Origin: Streptomyces ochraceiscleroticus
GTDB taxonomy: Bacteria; Actinomycetota; Actinomycetes; Streptomycetales; Streptomycetaceae
DNA length: 64,000 nucleotides
Assembly: GCF_000720485.1 (NCBI RefSeq)
Contig: NZ_JOAX01000024.1
Span: 1-64,000 of the forward strand
Reading direction: 5' to 3'
Both the position numbers and the translations under genes were made by a program. The notes beneath the pieces were generated by a model, which had not been told where the DNA came from, did not search any database, and worked only from the letters and a program-made list of their open reading frames with translations. Numbering within the stretch: position 1 is the stretch's first letter; every line of letters starts with the position of its first letter. This document shows, one piece after another, positions 1 through 7,424 of the stretch.

Positions 1-117
1 GGCGTGCTGCTTTTCCACCGCCCGCGCGGAGCCGGCGTGGGTGGCTTCTTCGATGCGTCGCTGAAGATCCGCCAGCTTGCCCGCGGTGGTGTGGATGTGT
101 GCTTCCGGCTCGGACAT
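1..117 (-). CDS. pccB: Propionyl-CoA carboxylase beta subunit, N-terminal fragment
   Basis: This is the first 39 codons of a gene that leaves the window at its left edge. Reading the minus strand from the ATG at 117 gives MSEPEAHIHTTAGKLADL followed by the RRIEEATHAGSARAVEKQHA-type start, which is the characteristic N-terminus of actinobacterial acyl-CoA (propionyl-CoA) carboxylase beta subunits, the carboxyltransferase half of the biotin enzyme that makes methylmalonyl-CoA. It diverges from birA, the ligase that biotinylates the partner subunit, which fits the assignment. The catalytic carboxyltransferase domain lies outside the window. Confidence 0.85.
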   Translation of the reverse strand, partial: MSEPEAHIHTTAGKLADLQRRIEEATHAGSARAVEKQHA

Positions 118-260
118 CGGGATGCGGCTCCTGCTCGTCCTGGACTGGTGCTCGTACGTGGGGCGCTTCGCTCAGGGGTTGGCTACCGATTCGTAGCGTA
201 TCCGCGGCACTGCTCACCGGCACTGCGTCGTTGGCCACACTCCGGCGCCCGGAAGCCTCA

Positions 261-266
261 TAGGCT
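261..266 (+). promoter_or_regulatory. Candidate -10 box of a leaderless birA transcript
   Basis: TAGGCT lies exactly 7 bases before the birA ATG and no Shine-Dalgarno sequence precedes that ATG. TANNNT followed by 6-8 bases and a start codon is the usual picture of a leaderless streptomycete transcript. No convincing -35 box is seen. Confidence 0.5.
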
Positions 267-273
267 GGGCACC

Positions 274-1173
274 ATGACGCCTCAACCGCCCGTAAACCCC
301 GTAAACCCCGAAAACCCCGACGAAGGCCATGGCGGCCGGTGGGCCGACCTCGACCGTCCTCCGCTGAACGCGACGGCGCTGCGCAAGGCCCTCGTGCGCG
401 ACGGTTCCCTGTGGACCTCCCTGGACGTGGTCCAGGCCACCGGCTCCACCAACACCGACCTGGCGGTCCGCGCGGCCAAGGGCGAGGCGGCGGCGGGCAG
501 CGTGCTCGTCGCGGAGGAGCAGTCGGCGGGCCGCGGCCGGCTGGACCGCCAGTGGTCGGCGCCGCCCCGCTCCGGGCTCTTCTTCTCCGTCCACCTCAAG
601 CCCGAGGTGCCCACGGAGCGGTGGGGCTGGCTGCCGCTGCTGGCCGGCGTCGCGACCGCCACCGCGCTCTCCCGCGCGGCCGGTGTGGACACCGCCCTGA
701 AGTGGCCCAACGACCTCCTCCTCACGGTGGACGGGGAGGAGCGCAAGGCGGGTGGCATCCTCGCCGAGGCGGCCGCCGGCGGCGTCGTCCTGGGCATCGG
801 CCTGAACGTCTCGCTGCGCGCCGACGAGCTCCCGGTGCCCGGCGCCGGCTCGCTCGCCCTGGCCGGCGCGAAGGGAACCGACCGGGACCCGCTGCTCCGT
901 GCCGTACTGCGCTCGCTGGAGCAGTGGTACGGCGACTGGCAGGCGGCCGGCGGCGACCCGGCGGCCTGCGGGCTGCAGGAGGCGTACGCGGCGGGCTGCG
1001 CGACGCTCGGCCGCAGGGTCCGCGCGCTGCTCCCCGGCGACCGGGAGATCCGCGGCGAGGCGGTGGCGCTGGACGGCGACGGGCGGCTGGTTCTGGCCAC
1101 CGCCGACGGCGTGCAGCTCCCGGTGGCGGCCGGTGACATCGTCCATCTGCGGCCGGCCGCGGACGAGGGCTGA
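274..1173 (+). CDS. birA: Biotin--[acetyl-CoA-carboxylase] ligase
   Basis: This 299-residue protein belongs to the class I biotin protein ligases, which activate biotin with ATP and transfer it to the carrier lysine of acyl-CoA carboxylases. Visible signatures are the biotin-binding GSTNTDL stretch, the adenylate-binding loop AGRGRLDRQW, the KWPNDLLL motif with GGILAE, and a C-terminal SH3-like tail. There is no N-terminal helix-turn-helix, so it should be an enzyme only and not a repressor. The reading frame stays open upstream, but the ATG at 274 is chosen because the residues before it resemble no ligase and a -10-like box sits 7 bases upstream. It is divergent from pccB, a likely substrate-complex gene. 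Confidence 0.93.
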   Translation: MTPQPPVNPVNPENPDEGHGGRWADLDRPPLNATALRKALVRDGSLWTSLDVVQATGSTNTDLAVRAAKGEAAAGSVLVAEEQSAGRGRLDRQWSAPPRSGLFFSVHLKPEVPTERWGWLPLLAGVATATALSRAAGVDTALKWPNDLLLTVDGEERKAGGILAEAAAGGVVLGIGLNVSLRADELPVPGAGSLALAGAKGTDRDPLLRAVLRSLEQWYGDWQAAGGDPAACGLQEAYAAGCATLGRRVRALLPGDREIRGEAVALDGDGRLVLATADGVQLPVAAGDIVHLRPAADEG

Positions 1174-1381
1174 CCGGGGCGGGCCGCCACGGAACGGGGC
1201 GACGGGAGACGGCAAGTGGTTCTTGACGACATTCGACACCTGCGAATGATGCGTTATGTGTGGAATGTGAGAGTGAGCCAGAGCACACCTGCCGTATCGT
1301 TGACGCGATCGGCCCGGCAGCGGGCCGCGGGCGAACAGTGATCGGAAGGGCAGTGCGCAGGGATCGGAAGAGGAGGGCGCG

Positions 1382-2518
1382 GTGACCCTCGACGACTCGG
1401 GCGCATCGCCGCGCGACGCGGAAGCGGCGCCGCGTGCCGCCGACACCGCCGACGACGGCTCCGACGGGGAGTCCGGCGACGACACCATCGCCCTCCGCCT
1501 GGAACAGCTCATCCTCGGCTCCGAGCGGCGCTACACGCCGTTCCAGGCGGCCCGCAGCGCCGGCGTCTCCATGGACCTGGCCTCCCGTTTCTGGCGGGCC
1601 ATGGGCTTCGCGGACATCGGCCAGGTCAAGGCGCTCACCGAGGCCGACGTGCTGGCGCTGCGCCGGCTCTCCGGTCTGGTGGAGGCCGGACTGCTGAGCG
1701 AGGCGATGGCCGTACAGGTCGCCCGCTCGACCGGGCAGACCACGGCGCGGCTCGCCGACTGGCAGATCGACTCCTTCCTGGAGGGCCTGACCGAGCCGCA
1801 GGACTCCGGGCTGACCCGTACGGAGATCACCTACCCCCTGGTCGAGCTGCTCCTGCCCGAGCTGGAGGAGTTCCTGGTCTACGTCTGGCGCCGGCAGCTC
1901 GCCGCCGCGACCGGCCGGGTGGTGCAGGCCCAGGACGACGCCGAGATGGTCGACCGTCGGCTCGCCGTCGGCTTCGCCGACCTGGTCGGCTTCACCCGCC
2001 TCACCCGCCGCCTGGAGGAGGAGGAACTGGGCGAGCTGGTCGAGGCGTTCGAGACCACGGCCGCCGACCTGGTCGCCGCGCACGGCGGCCGGCTCATCAA
2101 GACCCTGGGCGACGAGGTGCTGTACGCCGCGGACGACGCGGGCATCGCCGCCGAGATCGGGCTGCGCCTCATCGAGACCATGGCCAATGACGAGACCATG
2201 CCCGAGCTGCGGGTGGGCATCGCCTTCGGCACGGTCACGACCCGCATGGGCGATGTCTTCGGTACCACGGTGAATCTGGCCAGCCGGCTCACCTCCATAG
2301 CGCCGAAGGACACCGTCCTGGTCGACGAGGCGTTCGCCGAGGAGCTGAGCCGGACCGGCGAGGCCCCGGTCTCCGAGGCCGAGGCGGCAGCGGCGGAGAA
2401 GGAGGGCGACGGCCCGGTCCCCGCGTACCGCTTCGCGCTCCAGCCCATGTGGCAGCGCCCGGTCCGCGGCCTGGGAGTCGTCGAGCCCTGGCTGCTGACG
2501 CGGCGTTCGTCCAGATGA
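1382..2518 (+). CDS. cya: Class III adenylate cyclase with N-terminal regulatory domain
   Basis: This 378-residue cytosolic enzyme makes cAMP from ATP. Residues about 35-180 resemble the regulatory domain found in mycobacterial Rv1264-type cyclases, and about 190-330 form the catalytic domain. The catalytic set looks complete: metal-binding D200 (GFADLVGFT) and D244 (LGDE), the adenine-selecting K241 and the Asp in GDVFG, and the Asn and Arg of VNLASRL. It therefore reads as an adenylate and not a guanylate cyclase. The GTG start is supported by GAGGAGG 8 bases upstream. No transmembrane segment is visible. The position between birA and a crotonase matches the single general cya gene of Streptomyces. 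Confidence 0.93.
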   Translation: MTLDDSGASPRDAEAAPRAADTADDGSDGESGDDTIALRLEQLILGSERRYTPFQAARSAGVSMDLASRFWRAMGFADIGQVKALTEADVLALRRLSGLVEAGLLSEAMAVQVARSTGQTTARLADWQIDSFLEGLTEPQDSGLTRTEITYPLVELLLPELEEFLVYVWRRQLAAATGRVVQAQDDAEMVDRRLAVGFADLVGFTRLTRRLEEEELGELVEAFETTAADLVAAHGGRLIKTLGDEVLYAADDAGIAAEIGLRLIETMANDETMPELRVGIAFGTVTTRMGDVFGTTVNLASRLTSIAPKDTVLVDEAFAEELSRTGEAPVSEAEAAAAEKEGDGPVPAYRFALQPMWQRPVRGLGVVEPWLLTRRSSR

Positions 2519-2520
2519 AT

Positions 2521-2586
2521 TCAAGCCCGTCCGGCGTTTGAGGACCGGGGTCCGGGGCGGAGCCCCCCCCCGCGGCGGAGCCGCAC
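2521..2586. repeat. Dispersed Streptomyces intergenic element with two small hairpins
   Basis: Immediately after cya comes a stretch resembling a degenerate element I recognise from many Streptomyces intergenic regions (core like CCGGCGTTTGAGGACCGGGG followed by GGGGCGGAGCCCC). Two stem-loops are visible: GGGGC-GGA-GCCCC at 2554-2566 and GCGGC-GGA-GCCGC at 2572-2584. It may double as the cya terminator. Confidence 0.6.
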
Positions 2587-2675
2587 AACGTCACGGTCGG
2601 GAAGGGGCGGGACAGGGGCGCTCTCCCCTCCCGGTTACGATCGCGCGTAAGCGACCGTTAACCGGGAGGGCGGCC

Positions 2676-3485
2676 ATGGGCAACGACCAGCACGAACAGC
2701 GCTACGGCGAGCACGTCGTAGTCAGGCGCCACGGCGAAAACGTCGCCGAGCTCGCCATGGACCGCCCCAAGGCGATGAACGCCGTCTCCACGGACATGGC
2801 CCGCGCCCTCACCGCCGCCTGCGACGCCCTCGCCGCGGACCGTTCCGTACGGACCGTCGTCCTCACCTCCACCCACGACCGCGCCTTCTGCGTCGGCGCC
2901 GACCTGAAGGAGCGCAACTCCTTCACCGACGCCGACCTGATGCGCCAGCGCCCGTACACCCGCGCCGCCTACACCGGCGTGCTGGAGCTGCCGATGCCCA
3001 CCATCGCGGCCGTGCACGGCTTCGCGCTCGGCGGCGGCTTCGAGCTGGCGCTCTCCTGCGACCTGATCGTGGCCGACCCCACCGCCGTCGTGGGCCTCCC
3101 CGAGGTCTCCGTCGGCGTGATCCCCGGCGGCGGCGGTACGCAGCTGCTGCCGCGCCGGGTGGGCGCGGCCCGCGCGGCCGAGCTGGTCTTCACGGCGCGC
3201 CGCGTCGAGGCCGCCGAGGCCGCCGAGTTGGGCCTGGTCGACCAGCTCGTCGGCGCGGGTGAGGACCGCACGGAGGCGCTGGAGCTGGCCGCGCGCATCG
3301 CCCGCAACTCCCCGGTCGGGCTGCGCGCCGCCAAGCGCGCCATGCGCCTGGGGCACGGCCTGGACCTGCGGACCGGCCTGGACCTGGAGGACGGCGCCTG
3401 GCGCAGCGTCGCGTTCTCCGGCGACCGGGCCGAGGGCGTGGCCGCCTTCAATGAGAAGCGGACGCCGGACTGGCCGGGGGAGTGA
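2676..3485 (+). CDS. Enoyl-CoA hydratase/isomerase family protein
   Basis: This 269-residue crotonase-fold protein is of ordinary family length. The oxyanion-hole segment CVGADLKER, the helix start GGGFELALSCD and the LPEVSVGVIPGGGGTQ stretch are present, including the two acidic residues (in GFELA and LPEV) that catalyse water addition in true hydratases, so hydratase activity on an unsaturated acyl-CoA is likely. The start at 2676 is chosen because GGGAGGG lies just upstream and the protein then begins in family register; the open frame extends earlier without similarity. The specific acyl-CoA substrate cannot be read from sequence. Confidence 0.85.
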   Translation: MGNDQHEQRYGEHVVVRRHGENVAELAMDRPKAMNAVSTDMARALTAACDALAADRSVRTVVLTSTHDRAFCVGADLKERNSFTDADLMRQRPYTRAAYTGVLELPMPTIAAVHGFALGGGFELALSCDLIVADPTAVVGLPEVSVGVIPGGGGTQLLPRRVGAARAAELVFTARRVEAAEAAELGLVDQLVGAGEDRTEALELAARIARNSPVGLRAAKRAMRLGHGLDLRTGLDLEDGAWRSVAFSGDRAEGVAAFNEKRTPDWPGE

Positions 3486-3606
3486 TCCCGGCCGTACTCG
3501 CGCCCGTACCCCGTAGCCGTCCGTGACCCCATAAGGGGCGGACCGTGGCAAACCTTCCTACTCTGTAAGGTCAAGGCGCGCCTACGGTGACGGATTGTGA
3601 GGGCCG

Positions 3607-4782
3607 GTGACGGGCGAAGCGGTGGGCGGGAGCGAATACGGGTGCGACGCCCGGCTGCGGGCCGTCGTGGCGCTCGCGCAGGCCATGGCCGCCGCCCACC
3701 ACCCCGAGGAGTCGGCGCGTGCCGCGGCGCACGGCGCGTGCCGGGCGCTGGGCGGCTCCTTCGCCGCGGTCTCCGTCTGGGAGCGCCAGCTCGGCCGGCT
3801 CCGGGTCCTGGTCAACGTCGGTGACCTGGCCGAAGGCGAGCAGGAGTACCCGGACGACGAGTCCTATCCGGTGCACGAGTTCCCCGAGATCGTCGGCTTC
3901 CTGCACGAGCGGTGGGCGGGCGGCGGCGAGCCCGAAGCCTGGGTGGAGACCGCCGACGGGCCGCACGAGGAGGGCTCGTACTGCCATCAGCGCGTGGCCG
4001 CCCTGCGCCGCCGCGGCCGGGGAAGCTGCGTGGTCGCGCCGATCGTGCTGCACGGCCGGGCCTGGGGCGAGCTGTACGTGGCCCGGCCGCGCGGCGCGCC
4101 GGTCTTCGCCCGGGACGACGCGGATTTCGCCACCGTCCTCGCGGCCGTGGCGGCGGCCGGCATCGCGCAGACCGAGCGGCTGGCCGAGGCCCGCAGACTG
4201 GCCTTCACCGACGCGCTGACCGGCCTGGCCAACCGGCGCGCGGTCGACATGCGGCTGGACGAGGCGCTGGAGCGGCACCGCGCCGAGGGCACGGTCGTCA
4301 GCCTGATGATCTGCGATCTCAACGGACTGAAGCGGGTGAACGACACCCAGGGGCACGCGGCGGGCGACCGGCTGCTGGAGCGGTTCGGGTCGGTGCTGTC
4401 ACTGTGCGGCGCGATACTGCCGGGCGCCCTCGCGGCCCGCCTCGGCGGCGACGAGTTCTGCCTGCTCGCGGTCGGGCCGCCGGCCGGGGACGTGGAGCGG
4501 GTCGCGTCGGAACTGTGCCGCCGCGCGGGCGCGTTGGACCTCGGTGAGGGCGTGGCGGTCGGCGTGGCCTCCACCGGCGACCCCGTCGGTGAGGTGCGGT
4601 CGGCGCGCCGCCTCTTCCGGCTCGCGGACGCCGCGCAGTACCGCGCCAAGGAGGCACGCTCGCGGGGCCCGGTGGTGGCGGGCCGGGACGGGGGCGAGGA
4701 CGATCCGGTCGTCCGCATGGCCGACGCGCCGGACCGCGGCCCGGTGGCGCCGCACGGGGAGCGCCGCCGGTTCCGCCGCTGA
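3607..4782 (+). CDS. GAF-GGDEF diguanylate cyclase
   Basis: The 391-residue protein has a GAF-like sensory domain (about 15-185) and a GGDEF domain (about 195-355) with an intact RLGGDEF active site and the DLNGLKRVND metal-binding segment, so it should make the second messenger c-di-GMP. The inhibitory I-site RxxD expected five residues before GGDEF is absent (LPGA occupies it), so simple product inhibition is unlikely. No membrane segment is seen. The GTG start has only a weak GAGGG upstream. Its position before hutH matches the streptomycete gene I recall as cdgE, but I do not assign that symbol firmly. Confidence 0.85.
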   Translation: MTGEAVGGSEYGCDARLRAVVALAQAMAAAHHPEESARAAAHGACRALGGSFAAVSVWERQLGRLRVLVNVGDLAEGEQEYPDDESYPVHEFPEIVGFLHERWAGGGEPEAWVETADGPHEEGSYCHQRVAALRRRGRGSCVVAPIVLHGRAWGELYVARPRGAPVFARDDADFATVLAAVAAAGIAQTERLAEARRLAFTDALTGLANRRAVDMRLDEALERHRAEGTVVSLMICDLNGLKRVNDTQGHAAGDRLLERFGSVLSLCGAILPGALAARLGGDEFCLLAVGPPAGDVERVASELCRRAGALDLGEGVAVGVASTGDPVGEVRSARRLFRLADAAQYRAKEARSRGPVVAGRDGGEDDPVVRMADAPDRGPVAPHGERRRFRR

Positions 4783-4827
4783 ACTCGTGCGTTCTGCGAG
4801 GTAAGGGGTGCAGCCGTACCCCGCTGA

Positions 4828-4855
4828 TGACATCTGCGCTTTCACTCTCTAGGGT
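4828..4855 (+). promoter_or_regulatory. Candidate hutH promoter
   Basis: TGACAT (4828-4833), a 16-base spacer and TAGGGT (4850-4855) precede the hutH ATG by 8 bases. This placement and the lack of a ribosome binding site suggest a leaderless or nearly leaderless transcript. Confidence 0.45.
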
Positions 4856-4863
4856 GCCTGAAT

Positions 4864-6408
4864 ATGGATATGCACACCGTGGTGCTGGGGACGACCGGCA
4901 CGACCGCTCAGGACGTCATCGACGTGGCCCGTGGCGCCGCCCGGGTCGAGGTCTCTGCCGACGCGCGCGCGGCCGTCGCCGCCTCCCGCGCCTTCATCGA
5001 CGACCTCGCCGCCAAGCCGGACCCCGTCTACGGCGTCTCCACCGGCTTCGGCGCGCTCGCCGTCCGGCACATCAGCCCCGAGCTCCGCGCCCAGCTCCAG
5101 CGCAACATCGTCCGCTCGCACGCGGCCGGCATGGGCCCGCGCGTGGAGCGCGAGGTGGTCCGCGCGCTGATGTTCCTGCGCCTGAAGACCCTGGCCTCGG
5201 GCCGTACGGGCGTACGCCCCCTGGTCGTCGACACGATGGCGGAGCTGCTGAACGCGGGCATCACCCCCGTCGTCCACGAGTACGGCTCGCTCGGCTGCTC
5301 CGGCGACCTCGCGCCGCTCTCGCACTGCGCGCTGACCCTGATGGGCGAGGGCGAGGCCGAGGGCCCCGACGGCGTCGTGCGGCCCTCCGGCGAGCTGCTG
5401 GCGGCCCACGGCATCGAGCCCGTCGAGCTGCGCGAGAAGGAAGGCCTGGCCCTCCTCAACGGCACCGACGGCATGCTCGGCATGCTCGTGATGGCCTGCG
5501 CCGACCTCGCCCGCCTGTTCACCTCGGCCGACATCACCGCCGCGCTCTCCCTGGAGGCGCTGCTCGGTACGGACAAGGTCCTCGCGCCCGAGCTGCACGC
5601 CATCCGCCCGCATCCGGGCCAGGCCGCCTCGGCCGCCAACATGCTCAAGGTGCTGACCGGCTCCGAGCTCACCGGCCACCACCAGGACGACGCGCCGCGC
5701 GTCCAGGACGCCTACTCCGTGCGCTGCGCCCCACAGGTCGCGGGCGCGGGCCGGGACACCCTCGCGCACGCCCGCCTCGTCGCCGAGCGCGAGCTGGCGG
5801 CCGCCGTGGACAACCCCGTCGTCCTGGAGGACGGCCGCGTGGAGTCCAACGGCAACTTCCACGGCGCCCCGGTCGCCTACGTCCTGGACTTCCTCGCCAT
5901 CGCCGCCGCCGACCTCGGCTCGGTCGCCGAGCGCCGCACCGACCGGCTGCTGGACAAGAACCGCTCGCACGGCCTGCCCGCCTTCCTGGCCGGCGACCCG
6001 GGCGTGGACTCCGGGCTGATGATCGCCCAGTACACGCAGGCCGCGCTGGTCAGCGAGATGAAGCGGCTCGCGGCCCCGGCCTCGGTGGACTCCATCCCGT
6101 CCTCCGCGATGCAGGAGGACCATGTCTCGATGGGCTGGTCGGCGGCGCGCAAGCTGCGGACCGCGATCGACAACCTGACCCGGGTGGTCGCCGTCGAGAT
6201 GTACGCGGCGACCCGCGCGGTGGAGATGCGCGAGGGGCTGGCCCCGTCGCCCGCCACCCGCGCGGTGCTGGACGCCGTACGGGCCGAGGGCGTGCAGGGG
6301 CCGGGGGAGGACCGTTTCCTCGCGCCCGACCTGGCGGCGGCGTACGAGTTCGTGCGCGGCGGCAAGCTGGTCGCGGCCGTGGAGGCGGTCACGGGGAAGC
6401 TGGACTGA
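4864..6408 (+). CDS. hutH: Histidine ammonia-lyase
   Basis: This 514-residue cytosolic enzyme removes ammonia from L-histidine to give urocanate, the first step of histidine use. The MIO-forming tripeptide sits in GSLGCSGDLAPLSH, as Cys145-Ser146-Gly147, where most family members have Ala-Ser-Gly. Other family signatures are YGVSTGFGAL near residue 60, QDAYSVRC and the NGNFHG segment. A second ATG lies two codons in and either could be used. No other hut gene is present, in line with the scattered hut genes of Streptomyces. It converges on a small surface-protein gene 46 bases away. Confidence 0.95.
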   Translation: MDMHTVVLGTTGTTAQDVIDVARGAARVEVSADARAAVAASRAFIDDLAAKPDPVYGVSTGFGALAVRHISPELRAQLQRNIVRSHAAGMGPRVEREVVRALMFLRLKTLASGRTGVRPLVVDTMAELLNAGITPVVHEYGSLGCSGDLAPLSHCALTLMGEGEAEGPDGVVRPSGELLAAHGIEPVELREKEGLALLNGTDGMLGMLVMACADLARLFTSADITAALSLEALLGTDKVLAPELHAIRPHPGQAASAANMLKVLTGSELTGHHQDDAPRVQDAYSVRCAPQVAGAGRDTLAHARLVAERELAAAVDNPVVLEDGRVESNGNFHGAPVAYVLDFLAIAAADLGSVAERRTDRLLDKNRSHGLPAFLAGDPGVDSGLMIAQYTQAALVSEMKRLAAPASVDSIPSSAMQEDHVSMGWSAARKLRTAIDNLTRVVAVEMYAATRAVEMREGLAPSPATRAVLDAVRAEGVQGPGEDRFLAPDLAAAYEFVRGGKLVAAVEAVTGKLD

Positions 6409-6454
6409 CGCGCGGAGCGGGCGGCCTGGAAGTCTCGCGAGGTCCCGTGGGCTC

Positions 6455-6826
6455 TCAGGCCGTCTCGCCGCGCGAGCGGCGCACGGCGAGGGTGACCAGG
6501 GCGGCCCCGATGCCGAGGAAGGCCGTACCGCCGACGGCGTACGGGGTGGTGTCGAGGGAGCCGGAGTCGGCGAGCCGGACCTCGCCGGTGCCCTGTGCGC
6601 CGTCCGTGCCCGCGGCGACCTGCGTACCGGGGGCGACCCGCCCCTGCTGACCGGCGCCCGCGGCCGTGTCCGTACCGGCCCGTACGTCCTGGCCCACGGC
6701 CGGGACGGCGGAGCGCCTCATTCCGTCGTCGTGCTCGGCCGTGGCATTCGCCGACGGCACGAAACAGAGCGCGATCAGCACCGAACCGGCCGCAGCGGCA
6801 GTCACCAGTGGTCGGCGTGCGGTCAC
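6455..6826 (-). CDS. Small secreted protein with a sortase-like C-terminal signal
   Basis: This 123-residue protein has a signal peptide (about 1-30, ending near ANA), a low-complexity Ala/Gly/Thr/Asp middle, and a C-terminus in the order LADSG, hydrophobic helix (about 20 residues) and RRSRGETA. That is the layout of a cell-wall sorting signal; LADSG differs from the LAXTG motif used by streptomycete class E sortases by Ser for Thr. The GTG at 6826 is preferred over one at 6844 because AAGGGGG precedes it by 8 bases. The function of the mature segment is unknown. Confidence 0.6.
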   Translation of the reverse strand: MTARRPLVTAAAAGSVLIALCFVPSANATAEHDDGMRRSAVPAVGQDVRAGTDTAAGAGQQGRVAPGTQVAAGTDGAQGTGEVRLADSGSLDTTPYAVGGTAFLGIGAALVTLAVRRSRGETA

Positions 6827-6861
6827 GGAACGATCCCCCTTCACGGCTCGGCGCGTTGGCC

Positions 6862-6881
6862 GTTACCCAGATGTTAGTAAC
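6862..6881. promoter_or_regulatory. Inverted repeat in the divergent 6827-6932 intergenic region
   Basis: GTTAC (6862-6866) and GTAAC (6877-6881) form an inverted repeat with a 10-base centre between two divergent genes. It could be a shared operator; no regulator can be named. Confidence 0.2.
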
Positions 6882-6919
6882 AGCCGCGGGTCGCGGGGAA
6901 GCCAGGGGCCCGACGTGCT

Positions 6920-6925
6920 TACGCT
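6920..6925 (+). promoter_or_regulatory. Candidate -10 box of a leaderless transcript
   Basis: TACGCT lies 7 bases before the ATG at 6933, which has no Shine-Dalgarno sequence. Confidence 0.4.
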
Positions 6926-6932
6926 CCGTGGC

Positions 6933-7262
6933 ATGAGCAACGGTGACACATCACGCTTTGTCCGGCTGCGCGTCGACCTGGTCATGGAGATCACGGATCC
7001 CGACCTGCTGACCGGCGCGGCCCTCGACGGGATCAGCGACGAGGACCATCTCTCCGATCAGGAGCGCAGCTACGCGCGGCAAGCGGTCCAGGCGGAGCCG
7101 GCCGAGGCCGTCGCGCATCTCGTCGACCCCTTCGACCTCGTCAACGACGTACCCGGCGTCGAGCTCACCCAGGCGTCCTGGACCAGCGAGGAGACCGAGT
7201 ACGACCCCGAGGCCGAGGAGTGGGATCTCGGGGATGCGGGGGACGACGAAGAGCTCGTCTGA
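6933..7262 (+). CDS. Conserved hypothetical acidic protein
   Basis: A 109-residue, strongly acidic, soluble protein with no signal peptide or membrane helix; the C-terminus is a run rich in Asp, Glu and Trp (EEWDLGDAGDDEELV). I recognise no domain. The ATG at 6933 is chosen because a -10-like box precedes it by 7 bases and the residues upstream of it read as non-coding. It is divergent from the surface protein gene and precedes the L,D-transpeptidase by 160 bases. Confidence 0.6.
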   Translation: MSNGDTSRFVRLRVDLVMEITDPDLLTGAALDGISDEDHLSDQERSYARQAVQAEPAEAVAHLVDPFDLVNDVPGVELTQASWTSEETEYDPEAEEWDLGDAGDDEELV

Positions 7263-7424
7263 GGCCCGTTTCTCCGGCGCGGAGCCTGGGTGTCCTTTCC
7301 CACACTTTCCTGTGCATGGAACGGCAAAAGGGGAACAGGCGTTCATCATGGGAGCGACTGGGACCAAGTGTGCCCAGATGGCTCGGGGAGGACCTCAGGT
7401 TCCGTAGCAATGGAGAAGTGACTG

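Noticed and set aside
214..1512. Long minus-strand open frames opposite birA
   Set aside because: They are GC-rich shadow frames with Arg/Pro/Gly-biased translation and no family similarity, while the plus frame is clearly birA.
7318..7352. GGAAC boxes upstream of the L,D-transpeptidase, considered as SigE-type promoters
   Set aside because: No TCT-type -10 box lies at the right distance from either GGAAC.
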